NCBI GenBank assembly: GCA_903925515.1
Contig: CAIYFP010000425.1
Coordinates: 1-19,421, forward strand
Length of the DNA: 19,421 bases
Direction of reading: 5' to 3'
DNA from: an uncultured Verrucomicrobiota bacterium
GTDB lineage: Bacteria > Verrucomicrobiota > Verrucomicrobiia > Limisphaerales > UBA9464
Under the pieces are notes generated by a model that searched no databases, was not told the DNA's origin, and saw only the letters and a list, made by a program, of their open reading frames with translations. The position numbers and the translations under genes are program-made. This document shows, piece by piece, positions 1-7,951 of the stretch (position 1 is its first letter; every line of letters starts with the position of its first letter).

Positions 1-1347
1 ATGGCCGGCCCCGACGACGAGGACGAGGAATCCACCGAGCGCGACGTGGTGGGCGTGGCCCTGTCCGAACGTCGGCTCGCCGTGCTCGCGGCCCTCAAGC
101 CCTCGACCACCGCGCGCATCCAGAAGATCTCCGTGCATCCCTTCTCCGGCACGCCCATGGGCGCGACCTTCGTCGCGTCCCTCAGGGACTTCGGGGTGAT
201 GGTCGTCGAGCCCGAGCGTCCCCTTCCCGTGCACCTCAAGGCCTCCCCGCTTCCCATGGCCCGGCACATGGAACGACTCACCCACCGCGTGGACCTGGAG
301 CTGCATGGCGAGAACCGCGTGCAGAGGCTCCACCATGCCCGCATCAGCGCCGTGCACGTGGGCCGCCGCCTCGAGGGCTTCCCCGAGCTCCCGGACAACT
401 CCGACACCGACTCCGCGTTCCTCTTTGCACGGGATTCGTCCCTCGTGGCCTTGCCCATCCCCGAACGGCCCATGCCCGGCGACGCCACACGACCCAGGTT
501 CACCCGTCCCGAAGGGATCAAGCTCAGCCCGGCCCGCCTGCTCGCGAGGGCCATCGACGCCATCCCATCCTCCGCCGACCCCGCCAACGTCCCCGTGCCG
601 GAGTCCGACGAAAGCCGCCTCGCATGGCTCGGCGTCGAGTTGCAGCCCCTGACCCGAGAGCTCGCGCGAGCAAACCAGATCTCGGACCAAACCAAGGACG
701 GATCCTCCGGCGCCATCGTCACCTTCGTCCATCCTTCCTCCCCCGCCGCCGATGCCGGCATCCAGCCCGGCGCGGTCCTGCTCCGCATGGTCGTCCCCGG
801 CGAACCCGTCCCCACCGAGGTCGAGGTCGAGGAGGACCTCATGCGTTCCCAACCCTTCCCATGGGAACGGCTCGACGACATCCGCGAGCAATTCTTCGAG
901 CGCCTTCCCACGCCATGGGCGCCCGTCGAGAACGCCTTCACGCGCGCCCTCACCGACGTTGGCTTCGGTCGGGCCGTCTCCATCACGTACGTCGCCGACG
1001 GCAAGCTGGCCTCCCGCGCGTTCACCGTGACCCCCGGCCCCGCCCACTACGAGTCCGCCGCGCGCCACAAGTCCGAGGCCCTTGGCCTGACCGTCCGCGA
1101 CCTCACCTACGAGGTGCGCCGCTACACCCAACGCCCCGCCCCGCAGCCCGGCGTGGTCGTCTCGCGGCTGGAGCCCGGCGGGAAGGCGTCCGTCGCTGGC
1201 ATCAAGCCGTACGAGATCGTCACCCACGTCAACGACGAGCCCGTCCCCGACGTGGCGGCCTTCCAGAAGCTTTGCGAACGCGGCAGCGAGCTTCGGTTGT
1301 CGATCAAGCGCATGGCCAAGGGCCGCATCGTCACCCTGCGCCCCTGA
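1..1347 (+). CDS. Two-PDZ-domain protein, C-terminal part (degenerate HtrA/trypsin-like), 5' end cut by window
   Basis: The frame is open from the first base and stops with TGA at 1345-1347, giving 448 residues. Two PDZ-like modules are visible: one from about residue 209 (begins WLGVELQPL, continues with AGIQPGAVLLRM near 256), and one from about 361 to the end (GVVVSRLEPGG, then AGIKPYEIVTHVNDEPV). In the HtrA family, PDZ modules follow a trypsin-like domain and bind unfolded or C-terminal peptides. Residues 20-160 resemble the beta-barrel of such a domain, but I see no GxSGG serine motif, so this part looks non-catalytic or is only the second of two barrels. An ATG happens to fall on base 1, but there is no signal peptide and the N-terminus is acidic and mid-domain in character, so the true start is probably upstream. 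It is convergent with the ABC permease, 18 bases away. Confidence 0.7.
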   Translation: MAGPDDEDEESTERDVVGVALSERRLAVLAALKPSTTARIQKISVHPFSGTPMGATFVASLRDFGVMVVEPERPLPVHLKASPLPMARHMERLTHRVDLELHGENRVQRLHHARISAVHVGRRLEGFPELPDNSDTDSAFLFARDSSLVALPIPERPMPGDATRPRFTRPEGIKLSPARLLARAIDAIPSSADPANVPVPESDESRLAWLGVELQPLTRELARANQISDQTKDGSSGAIVTFVHPSSPAADAGIQPGAVLLRMVVPGEPVPTEVEVEEDLMRSQPFPWERLDDIREQFFERLPTPWAPVENAFTRALTDVGFGRAVSITYVADGKLASRAFTVTPGPAHYESAARHKSEALGLTVRDLTYEVRRYTQRPAPQPGVVVSRLEPGGKASVAGIKPYEIVTHVNDEPVPDVAAFQKLCERGSELRLSIKRMAKGRIVTLRP

Positions 1348-1348
1348 C

Positions 1349-1377
1349 CTCACGAGCCGCCCCCCTCACGAGCCGCC
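1349..1377. repeat. 13-bp direct repeat between convergent genes
   Basis: The 13-mer CTCACGAGCCGCC occurs at 1349-1361 and again at 1365-1377, a 16-base period. The second copy includes the TGA stop of the minus-strand permease (TCA at 1366-1368) and its last codons. It is probably a small local duplication in the convergent junction. No hairpin terminator is evident here. Confidence 0.5.
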
Positions 1378-2316
1378 GTCCTTGCGGAGCAACGGCCCAA
1401 GCGCCATCCCGCCCAGCAGCAACAGGCCCGTCATCAGGCCCGTCAGCTCCGCCGCCACGCTCATCGTCGCCGGAAGCCGGGTCAGGCCGTTCGCCATCAC
1501 CGCGATGACCGCAATCCCCAGCCATGTTCCGCCCACGCTCCCTCGCCCCCCATGGATGCTCGCCCCGCCGAGCACCACCGCCGTGATGGCCGCCAGCTCC
1601 AGCCCCGTCCCCGCGTCGGCCTTCGCCGTCCCAAGGCGCGCCGTGTAGCCCAGCCCGGCAATCCCCGCCACAAGCCCGCACGCGCCGTGCGCCCACACCA
1701 GACGGCGTCCCACGTCGATCCCCGCATGCCGCGCGCCCTCCGGCGCGAACCCCGCCGCCCGCAACTCGCGCCCCCATCGCATCCCGTGCATCCACGACGC
1801 CGCCGCCACCGTGGCCGCCGCAAGGATCCATCCCTGCACCGGCACCCCGCCCCAACGCCCCTCCCCAAGCCACAGGAACGACGCCGGAAACGCGGTGAAC
1901 GCATCGACGCCCTGTGTCAGCGCCTCCGCCATGCCCCGGAACAAGGAGTACGTCCCCAGCGTCACGATCAACGATGGAACCCGCAGCCGGACCACCATCC
2001 ATCCGTTCAGGCATCCCGCCCCGGCCCCCGTCGCCACCGCGATCAACGCCGCGCCGCCCCATGGCATCCCCCCGTCGCGCCATGCCTTCCCGAACACCAC
2101 CGCGCTCAGCCCCACCATCGACCCCAACGACAAGTCAATCCCCCCTCCCACCACCACCGGAAGCAACGCCAGCGCAAGCAACGCCACCTCCGTCCCGTGG
2201 CGCACCATGTTCGCGACGTTGTCCGCCGTCCCGAAGTTGCGCCCCCACGTCCCAAACACGATCGCCTCCACCGCCAGCAACCCGATCAACACCCACCACG
2301 TCCGACCGGTCTTCAT
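1366..2316 (-). CDS. Sugar ABC transporter permease (RbsC/RhaQ/LsrD-like), second permease
   Basis: This encodes a 316-residue inner-membrane permease starting MKTGRTWWVLIGLL, with eight to ten hydrophobic segments. The stretch VVVGGGIDLSLGSMVG near residue 56, the following RVPSLIVTLGTYSLFRG, and AAITAVVLGGASIHGGRG near 245 are hallmarks of the BPD_transp_2 family, which imports ribose, rhamnose, autoinducer-2 and similar sugars. It would pair with the upstream permease and the double ATPase. Its ATG (2316-2314) overlaps the TGA of the upstream permease as ATGA, implying translational coupling. The frame stays open upstream of this ATG, but that part is the wrong-frame image of the neighbouring permease. 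The substrate cannot be read from the sequence; rhamnose-type systems are one candidate. Confidence 0.9.
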   Translation of the reverse strand: MKTGRTWWVLIGLLAVEAIVFGTWGRNFGTADNVANMVRHGTEVALLALALLPVVVGGGIDLSLGSMVGLSAVVFGKAWRDGGMPWGGAALIAVATGAGAGCLNGWMVVRLRVPSLIVTLGTYSLFRGMAEALTQGVDAFTAFPASFLWLGEGRWGGVPVQGWILAAATVAAASWMHGMRWGRELRAAGFAPEGARHAGIDVGRRLVWAHGACGLVAGIAGLGYTARLGTAKADAGTGLELAAITAVVLGGASIHGGRGSVGGTWLGIAVIAVMANGLTRLPATMSVAAELTGLMTGLLLLGGMALGPLLRKDGGS

Positions 2317-3242
2317 GTCGCCTGCTTTCCCCCCGCACGGGCCGCCATCGCCGCCGCGGCGAGGATCACCACCCCATGGATCGCCTTGTCCCAGTACGCC
2401 TTCACCCCGAGGTACGTCAGCGCCGGGCCCACGCACGCCAGCAACAGGAAACCCGCCAGCACGCCCCGCATCCGGCCCGCGCCGCCCCGGATCGAGACGC
2501 CGCCCACCACCGCCGCCGCCACCGCCTCCAGCTCCAGCAAACGCCCCGAGGCCGGGTCCACCTGCGGCGACTGCACCAACAGCAACGCAGCCCCAAGGCC
2601 GGCCATCGACCCCGACACCACGAACGTCCCCCCTGTCACCCACCCCGCCGGGATTCCCGCCAGACGTCCCGCCTCCGGGTTCGACCCCATCGCCGCCACC
2701 CACCGGCCCGAGGCCATGTTCCGCATCCACCAGCCCAGCCCCGCCACGGCGCCGAGCCCCGCCGCAATCACCAGCCCTTGACCCGCCACCATCGGGAGGC
2801 CCATCCACACCGCCGTGTCGGGCAGGTTCACGAACACCCCTTGCCGCCCCCACCGCAACCCCTCCCGCCATGCCACCATCGTCGCCAAGGTCACCACGAT
2901 CGAGGGCAGCCTCAGCCCCGCCACCCACCACCCGTTCAACGCCCCGGCCAGCGCCCCGCACGACACCGCCGCCGCCATGCCCGCCCACGCCGGAAGGCCC
3001 GCCGCAATCACCATCCCGCCCACGACCCCGCTCACGCCCAGCACCGACCCCACCGAGATGTCGATGTGCCGCGCCACCATCACCACCGCCACCCCCGCCG
3101 CCACCACGAGCCGGGGCATCCATGATGCCAACCGCGTCCACAAGGGCTGCGGCTCGAAGAACGCCGGCGCCCACAACCCCACGCACGCCAGCAACATCAC
3201 CAGCGCCATCCCCACCCAACCCTCCCGCCCCAGACGTCTCAT
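2313..3242 (-). CDS. Sugar ABC transporter permease (RbsC/RhaP/LsrC-like), first permease
   Basis: This encodes a 309-residue membrane protein starting MRRLGREGWVGMALVMLLA. It has the BPD_transp_2 signatures VVMVARHIDISVGSVLG near residue 60, LRLPSIVVTLATMVAWREG near 115, and VAAAVVGGVSIRGGAGR near 245. The phrase REGLRWGRQGVFV recalls the RhaP/LsrC branch more than ribose permeases, but this is a recollection of family patterns, not a test. It sits between the ATPase and the second permease; start and stop each overlap the neighbour by four bases (ATGA at 3242 and at 2316). A purine-rich GAGGTGGGGGG lies directly before the ATG. It should form a heterodimeric pore with the next gene's product. 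Confidence 0.9.
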   Translation of the reverse strand: MRRLGREGWVGMALVMLLACVGLWAPAFFEPQPLWTRLASWMPRLVVAAGVAVVMVARHIDISVGSVLGVSGVVGGMVIAAGLPAWAGMAAAVSCGALAGALNGWWVAGLRLPSIVVTLATMVAWREGLRWGRQGVFVNLPDTAVWMGLPMVAGQGLVIAAGLGAVAGLGWWMRNMASGRWVAAMGSNPEAGRLAGIPAGWVTGGTFVVSGSMAGLGAALLLVQSPQVDPASGRLLELEAVAAAVVGGVSIRGGAGRMRGVLAGFLLLACVGPALTYLGVKAYWDKAIHGVVILAAAAMAARAGGKQAT

Positions 3243-4846
3243 CCCCCCACCTCGCTTCCCGCCGTCCCCATCGCCATGCCCATCACCTCCGACGCCGAGC
3301 ACCCCCCGGGCAACTCCCCCGCAACCCGTCCCTCTCGCATCACCACCACCCGGTCGCTCATCCCCAGCAACTCCGGCAGGTCGCTCGTGATCATCAACAC
3401 CGCCATCCCCTCCCCGGTCCATTCCCGTATCCAGCGGTGAATCTCCGCCTTCGCCCCCACATCCACCCCCTGCGTCGGCTCGTCCAGCACCAGCACCTTC
3501 GGGCGCGTCGCCAGCCAACGCCCAAGGGCCACCTTCTGCTGGTTCCCCCCGGACAACGTCCCCACCAACGACCCCGCCGGCCCCGCCTTGATCCCAAGCC
3601 TCCCCGTCCATTCCGACGCCACCCGCCGCTCGCGGCCCGGACGCAGCCAACCCCACGGAAACAACCGCCCGTGTGACGCCATCGCCAGGTTCGCGGCCAC
3701 GCCCATCTCCGGCACCACCCCGTGCCGACGCCGGTCCTCCGGCACCATGGCCATCCCCCTCTCCATGGCCATGCACGTCCCCGTCACCTCGCTGCCGTCC
3801 ACCCACACCCGGCCCGAATCCGGCCGGTCCAGCCCAAAGATCACCCGCGCCAGCTCCGTGCGCCCGGACCCCACGAGCCCGGCGAGGCCCACGACCTCGC
3901 CCGCATGCACCCTGAGGCTGCATGGCTTCAGGCCACTCGCCGCCCGGGCCACCCCGTGCACGTCCAACCGCAACGGCCCGCGCGTCGCCCCGCCCCCGGG
4001 ATGCATCCCCTCCACGCGTCGCCCCGCGATCCGCTCGATCAAGCCGCCTTCGTCCAGCTCGCGCCCCCCAAACGTCCCCACGCTCTCCCCATCCCTCAGG
4101 ACCGTCACCCGGTCCGCCAACCGCCCCACCTCCTCCAGCCGGTGCGTGATGTGCACAATCCCCGCCCCATCCCCGCGCAACCCGTCGATCACCGGGTACA
4201 GCCGCTCCTGCTCCCGCCGCGTCAACGACGCCGTCGGCTCGTCCAGCACGATCCAACGCGCCCCCGCCCCCACCGCGACGGCCAGCTCCACCAACTGCTG
4301 CTCCGGCATCGACAGCGACCCCGCCAGCCGCCCCGGGTCGATGCCCGACCCAAGCCTTGCAAGGCATTCCCGCGCCCGCCGTTCGTGCCGGTCCCGACGC
4401 CACCGCGACCATGGGCCGGCCTGTTCGAGACGCAGCGCGAGGTTCTCCGCCACCGTCAGGTCCGGGAACATCGCCGGCTGTTGGTGCACCACCGCGATGC
4501 CCTCCGCGCGCGCCGTCCCGACGGTCAACCTTCCATGAACCCGCCCCCCGACCTCGATGCGTCCCGAGTCCGGCGCGTGCACGCCGGCCATCACGCGGAT
4601 CAACGTGGACTTGCCCGCCCCATTCTCCCCAAGCAACGCGTGCACCTCCCCCGCGCGAACCTCCATGCTCACCCCGCGCAAGGCACGGACCGCGCCAAAC
4701 GACTTGCTCACGTCCACCAACCGCAGTCGCGCCGCCTCGCCCTCGCCTCCATGGACCCGGTAATTCAACCCGCCCTTGCTACCACCCGCGACTCCACCGT
4801 CCAAGGCCCGAGCGTCCCCGCGCGTCGCGCCAACATCCCCGAACAT
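3239..4846 (-). CDS. Sugar ABC transporter ATP-binding protein, two fused ATPase domains (RbsA/RhaT/LsrA-like)
   Basis: This is a double-domain ATPase that powers the two downstream permeases at the cytoplasmic face. With the ATG at 4846 it has 535 residues. Domain 1 has Walker A GENGAGKST (about 73-81), a degenerate signature LSMPEQQ (about 178-184) and Walker B WIVLDEPTA (about 198-206). Domain 2 has the family's usual degenerate Walker A GLVGSGRTE (about 323-331), signature LSGGNQQ (431-437) and VLVLDEPT (451-458). The start is uncertain. ATG 4846 has GGAG eight bases upstream. A TTG at 4768 would give about 509 residues, closer to RbsA/LsrA length, because the conserved part begins only near residue 40. 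A GTG at 4888 has no ribosome site. The stop overlaps the permease start (ATGA). No substrate-binding protein gene adjoins the operon. Confidence 0.9.
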   Translation of the reverse strand: MFGDVGATRGDARALDGGVAGGSKGGLNYRVHGGEGEAARLRLVDVSKSFGAVRALRGVSMEVRAGEVHALLGENGAGKSTLIRVMAGVHAPDSGRIEVGGRVHGRLTVGTARAEGIAVVHQQPAMFPDLTVAENLALRLEQAGPWSRWRRDRHERRARECLARLGSGIDPGRLAGSLSMPEQQLVELAVAVGAGARWIVLDEPTASLTRREQERLYPVIDGLRGDGAGIVHITHRLEEVGRLADRVTVLRDGESVGTFGGRELDEGGLIERIAGRRVEGMHPGGGATRGPLRLDVHGVARAASGLKPCSLRVHAGEVVGLAGLVGSGRTELARVIFGLDRPDSGRVWVDGSEVTGTCMAMERGMAMVPEDRRRHGVVPEMGVAANLAMASHGRLFPWGWLRPGRERRVASEWTGRLGIKAGPAGSLVGTLSGGNQQKVALGRWLATRPKVLVLDEPTQGVDVGAKAEIHRWIREWTGEGMAVLMITSDLPELLGMSDRVVVMREGRVAGELPGGCSASEVMGMAMGTAGSEVGG

Positions 4847-4901
4847 TCCCCTTGCTCCGGACGTTGAACCCGCTTGGACTGACACCACTCAGGAGGAGTG
4901 C

Positions 4902-5909
4902 ATGAGCATTGTGTTGGGCTGCCTTGTCGGGTTCGTCGCGTGGTTCCTCGCCCGGTTCCTCGTGGCGGGCATCTTCACCGTGGACCAGAACCAACGGGCC
5001 GTGAAGACGAGCTTCGGGCGCGCCCAACGCGTGGGTTCGTCCACCATCCTCGACGACCCCATCTCGGAATCCCTCCGGCCCGAGGAACGCGACCGGTACG
5101 ACTACCCGCAAGTCCGCGTCATCCCGCCCGGCGGCCCCTACTTCAAGTGGCCATGGGAACGCGTGTACAAGGTCACCGTCGCCACCCAGACCGTCAGCAT
5201 GGCCTACGACCCCGAGTCCCGATCCGCCAACCCACAGGGCGCCGCCCTCGAGGCCGTCACCAAGGACCAACTCAACACCGGCCTCACCGGCCAGCTCCGG
5301 TTTCGCGTCTCCGAACGCAACCTCTATGCCTACATCTTCGGAGTGAAGCGGCCCATCGTGCACGTCATGGGCTACTTCATTTCCATCCTTCGCGAGCGCA
5401 TCGCCAACTTCGAGGCCCCCGCCCACGCCAGCCCTGCCGCCGCCCCGGGCGCCGGCACCGGCCCGGAGCCCGCCTCCGCCGCCATCGGGGTTTCCATCAA
5501 CGACCTCCGCAAGAACCTGCGCGACATCAACGAGCACATGGACCGCGAATGCGCGTCCTCCGCCGCGCGCTATGGCATCACCCTCGACGCCTCCCTCATC
5601 ACCGGCATCGACCCGCCCCGCGAGGTCGAGTCCGCCCTCGCCGCCATCAATACCGCCTACAATCAAGTCTCCTCCGACATCAGCCTCGCCCAGGCCTCCG
5701 CCGACCAAAAGCTCGTGCAGTCGCGCCGGGCCGTGGAGATCGAGACGCTCAAGGCCCAGGCCGAGGTCGAGCCCCTCGTCGCCCTCGCCAGCCAGCTCCG
5801 CGACCTCCGGGCCAATGGCCCCAACTCCCTCTCCGCCTACGTCCGAAACACCCGCCTCGCCCTCCTCGGCAAGGCCCGCCGCGTCTTCATGGAGGCCTCC
5901 CATGATTGA
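4902..5909 (+). CDS. SPFH/band-7 domain membrane protein (HflK/stomatin-like), first of a tandem pair
   Basis: This 335-residue protein has an N-terminal membrane segment (about residues 4-25), then VDQNQRAVKTSFGRAQRV, the usual opening of an SPFH domain. It continues through RVIPPGGPYFKWPWERVYKV and a long helical region rich in Ala/Glu/Gln (about 270-335). SPFH proteins assemble into membrane rings or microdomains and often control membrane proteases or membrane order. An Ala/Pro/Gly-rich insert of about 24 residues (171-194) interrupts the domain. The start is well fixed: AGGAGG at 4891-4896 lies five bases before the ATG. The end overlaps the next SPFH gene by eight bases, so the two products are probably made together and may form a hetero-oligomer like HflK-HflC. 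No protease gene adjoins. It is divergent from the ABC importer. Confidence 0.85.
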   Translation: MSIVLGCLVGFVAWFLARFLVAGIFTVDQNQRAVKTSFGRAQRVGSSTILDDPISESLRPEERDRYDYPQVRVIPPGGPYFKWPWERVYKVTVATQTVSMAYDPESRSANPQGAALEAVTKDQLNTGLTGQLRFRVSERNLYAYIFGVKRPIVHVMGYFISILRERIANFEAPAHASPAAAPGAGTGPEPASAAIGVSINDLRKNLRDINEHMDRECASSAARYGITLDASLITGIDPPREVESALAAINTAYNQVSSDISLAQASADQKLVQSRRAVEIETLKAQAEVEPLVALASQLRDLRANGPNSLSAYVRNTRLALLGKARRVFMEASHD

Positions 5910-6897
5910 GTTCATCGTCGCCGCCGCCGCGACCTTCCTCGGCCTCTTCGTCGCGTTCCCGCTCTTCCTCTTCGTCGTCCGCATGCTCGGCATGTACACC
6001 GTCGTCGAGGAACGGCAGTGCAAGGTGTACGTCCTCTTCGGCAAGGTCGTCGCCATCATCGACCAGCCCGGCCTTCACCTCCTCTGGTTCGAGCTCGGCC
6101 CCGTCGCCCCCATCGTCAATTGGCTCGGCAAATGCCATGTCCTCGACCTTCGCCTCGACCAGGACTATCTCCGCTCCCAGCCCGTCAACTCCGAGGAGGG
6201 CGCCCCCATGGGCATCGGCGTATGGTACGAGATGTTCGTCTCCGACCCCGTCGCCTACCTCTTCAAGAATGCGGACCCCCGCGGCTCCCTCGTCGCCAAT
6301 GTCAGCAACGCCACCGTCCGCTGCCTCAGCAACATGCGGCTGGCCGACATGCTCGAAAACCGCCACGCCATGAGCCAGGCCGTCCGCGACGAGGTCTCCC
6401 CCAAGTCCAACGAGTGGGGCTACCAGCTCGGCTCCGTATACATCCGCAAGGTCCACTTCCGCGACGTCGGCATGATCCGCCAGATCGAGGAGAAGGTCGT
6501 GAACCGCCTCCGGCAGGTCACCTCCGCCATCCGCCAGGACGGCGCCAACCAAGTCTCCGTGATCACCAGCACCGCCGAGCGCCAGGCCGCCATCGAGTTC
6601 GCCAAGGCCCGCGCCATCCGACCCCAGATCGTCGGCGCCGCCCTCAACCAGATCGCCAGCGAACCTCCCATCGCCCACGCCATGTTCCAGGTTCTTGAAG
6701 CAGACGCCCTCCTCCAATCCCAGGTCGAGCTCACCCTCGTCCCCCATGGCAACGCAGTCCTCCCATCCCTCCTCTCCTCGCGCCCAGCCCACGAAACGCC
6801 CCCGCCCCACCCGCAAGGCGACCTCCCGTCCCCATCCAACCCCCTCCGCCCCGTCACCGGGCTGGACTTCCTGCCTCCACCTTTCCCGTCCGCCTAG
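5902..6897 (+). CDS. SPFH/band-7 domain membrane protein (HflC/stomatin-like), second of a tandem pair
   Basis: This 331-residue protein starts MIEFIVAAAATFLGLFV, with one hydrophobic segment to about residue 30. The SPFH opening YTVVEERQCKVYVLFGKVV and PGLHLLWFELGP follow. The middle part (NVSNATVRCLSNMRLADML, then a helical stretch with STAERQAAIEFAKARA) matches the band-7 layout. The C-terminal 45 residues are Pro-rich and look disordered. The ATG at 5902 lies inside the end of the first SPFH gene (TGA 5907-5909) with GGAGG at 5891-5895 as ribosome site, a clear case of coupling. The stop is TAG. It most likely acts with the first SPFH protein in one membrane complex; the client is unknown. 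Confidence 0.85.
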   Translation: MIEFIVAAAATFLGLFVAFPLFLFVVRMLGMYTVVEERQCKVYVLFGKVVAIIDQPGLHLLWFELGPVAPIVNWLGKCHVLDLRLDQDYLRSQPVNSEEGAPMGIGVWYEMFVSDPVAYLFKNADPRGSLVANVSNATVRCLSNMRLADMLENRHAMSQAVRDEVSPKSNEWGYQLGSVYIRKVHFRDVGMIRQIEEKVVNRLRQVTSAIRQDGANQVSVITSTAERQAAIEFAKARAIRPQIVGAALNQIASEPPIAHAMFQVLEADALLQSQVELTLVPHGNAVLPSLLSSRPAHETPPPHPQGDLPSPSNPLRPVTGLDFLPPPFPSA

Positions 6898-6932
6898 CCG
6901 CCACTTCACCTGCCCCAAGCATCCGGCCCCCC

Positions 6933-7844
6933 ATGACCCTCCCAGAAATCCTTGAGACGCTCGCCCGCCCCACCCAGCAATCCCTGCCGGCGGCCCTCCA
7001 CGCCGCCGTCGAACGTCGCGAGGAAATCACGCCCGAGCTCCTGCGGGTCCTCAGGGCATGGGCGGACGCGTCCCCGGACGCGCCCCCGGACGAGTCCCAC
7101 TTCCTTCCCCTTTGCACCGCCATGCTGCTCGCAAGCTTCAGGGAAAAGGCTGCCTTTGAGCCCATGGTTCGCATCCTCGCGATGCCCGACGACGTCCCCA
7201 ACATGCTGTTCGGCGACGCCCTCCCCGGGGTGATGGACCGCATCCTTGCCTCCGTGTACGACGGGCAGGCCGCCCTCCTCGAATCGCTCGTGGAGAATCC
7301 CCGGCTTGACGAGTTCGTGCGCGCGACCGCCATGGACGCCTTCGGGGTGCTCGCGCATTCCCGGCAGATTCCCCGGGAGACCGTCGTCGAATACCTCCGC
7401 GCCCTCTTCTCCGGAAGGCTCGAACGGGATTATTCCTGCGTCTGGAACAGCGTCGTCGCCATGGTGGCGGAATTGCCGGCGCCCGAGTTGCTCGAACATG
7501 CCCGCGCCGCCGTCCTGGAAGGCATCACCGACTACCAAGCGGTGGACTTGGATCAGGTCGAGGAAATGCTGCGGTCCCCCAACCTCTCGCGCGCCATGAC
7601 GCGAGGCTTGATCGAGGACGCCTATTCCGAGCTCGATCAGTTCATCAACCATGGATCGGACCCCATGGAGCTCGATCCCGAGGACCCTCCGGCCCACCCC
7701 CACCCCCACGCCGACAACGACCCGCTCATGCCTGCCGCGCCCCGGCCCAAGGGCTTCCACCCGGTCGCCGGCCCACCTTCGCCGGGCCGCAACGACCCCT
7801 GCCCCTGCGGCTCCGGCAAGAAGTACAAGAAGTGCTGCGGCTGA
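6933..7844 (+). CDS. DUF1186-like helical protein with C-terminal SEC-C zinc motif
   Basis: This 303-residue soluble protein starts MTLPEILETLARPTQ. Residues 1-245 form a mostly helical, HEAT-like region (for example DEFVRATAMDAFGVLAHSRQ, then YSCVWNSVVAMVAELP), which I match to the DUF1186 family with moderate confidence. After a Pro/His linker (HPHPHAD near 260) comes a textbook SEC-C ending, NDPCPCGSGKKYKKCCG, whose three Cys plus Cys/His bind zinc. The same motif closes SecA and many otherwise unrelated proteins, where it contacts ribosomes, SecB or other partners. No ribosome site precedes the ATG. The gap to the SPFH gene is 35 bases, so it may belong to that operon. Its exact role is unknown. 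Confidence 0.8.
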   Translation: MTLPEILETLARPTQQSLPAALHAAVERREEITPELLRVLRAWADASPDAPPDESHFLPLCTAMLLASFREKAAFEPMVRILAMPDDVPNMLFGDALPGVMDRILASVYDGQAALLESLVENPRLDEFVRATAMDAFGVLAHSRQIPRETVVEYLRALFSGRLERDYSCVWNSVVAMVAELPAPELLEHARAAVLEGITDYQAVDLDQVEEMLRSPNLSRAMTRGLIEDAYSELDQFINHGSDPMELDPEDPPAHPHPHADNDPLMPAAPRPKGFHPVAGPPSPGRNDPCPCGSGKKYKKCCG

Positions 7845-7951
7845 CCCGCTCGACGTCCCGCCATTCGTCCCTCGGCAGACACGCCCAGCCCCTCGCCTCG
7901 TAACCAGATTGCGGCTTGTTCGTCCGCCGCCATTCGCCCCAGCCTTTCCCC

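Noticed and set aside
1366..3219. A 617-residue permease with a long N-terminal extension
   Set aside because: The extra 301 codons are Gly-rich, out-of-frame coding of the first permease; the ATG at 2316 overlaps that gene's stop as ATGA and opens a normal permease.
4779..6059. Antisense open frame over the SPFH genes, rich in GDEGG-type repeats
   Set aside because: Composition is the reverse complement of Ala/Leu/Pro-rich coding; no start signal or family resemblance.
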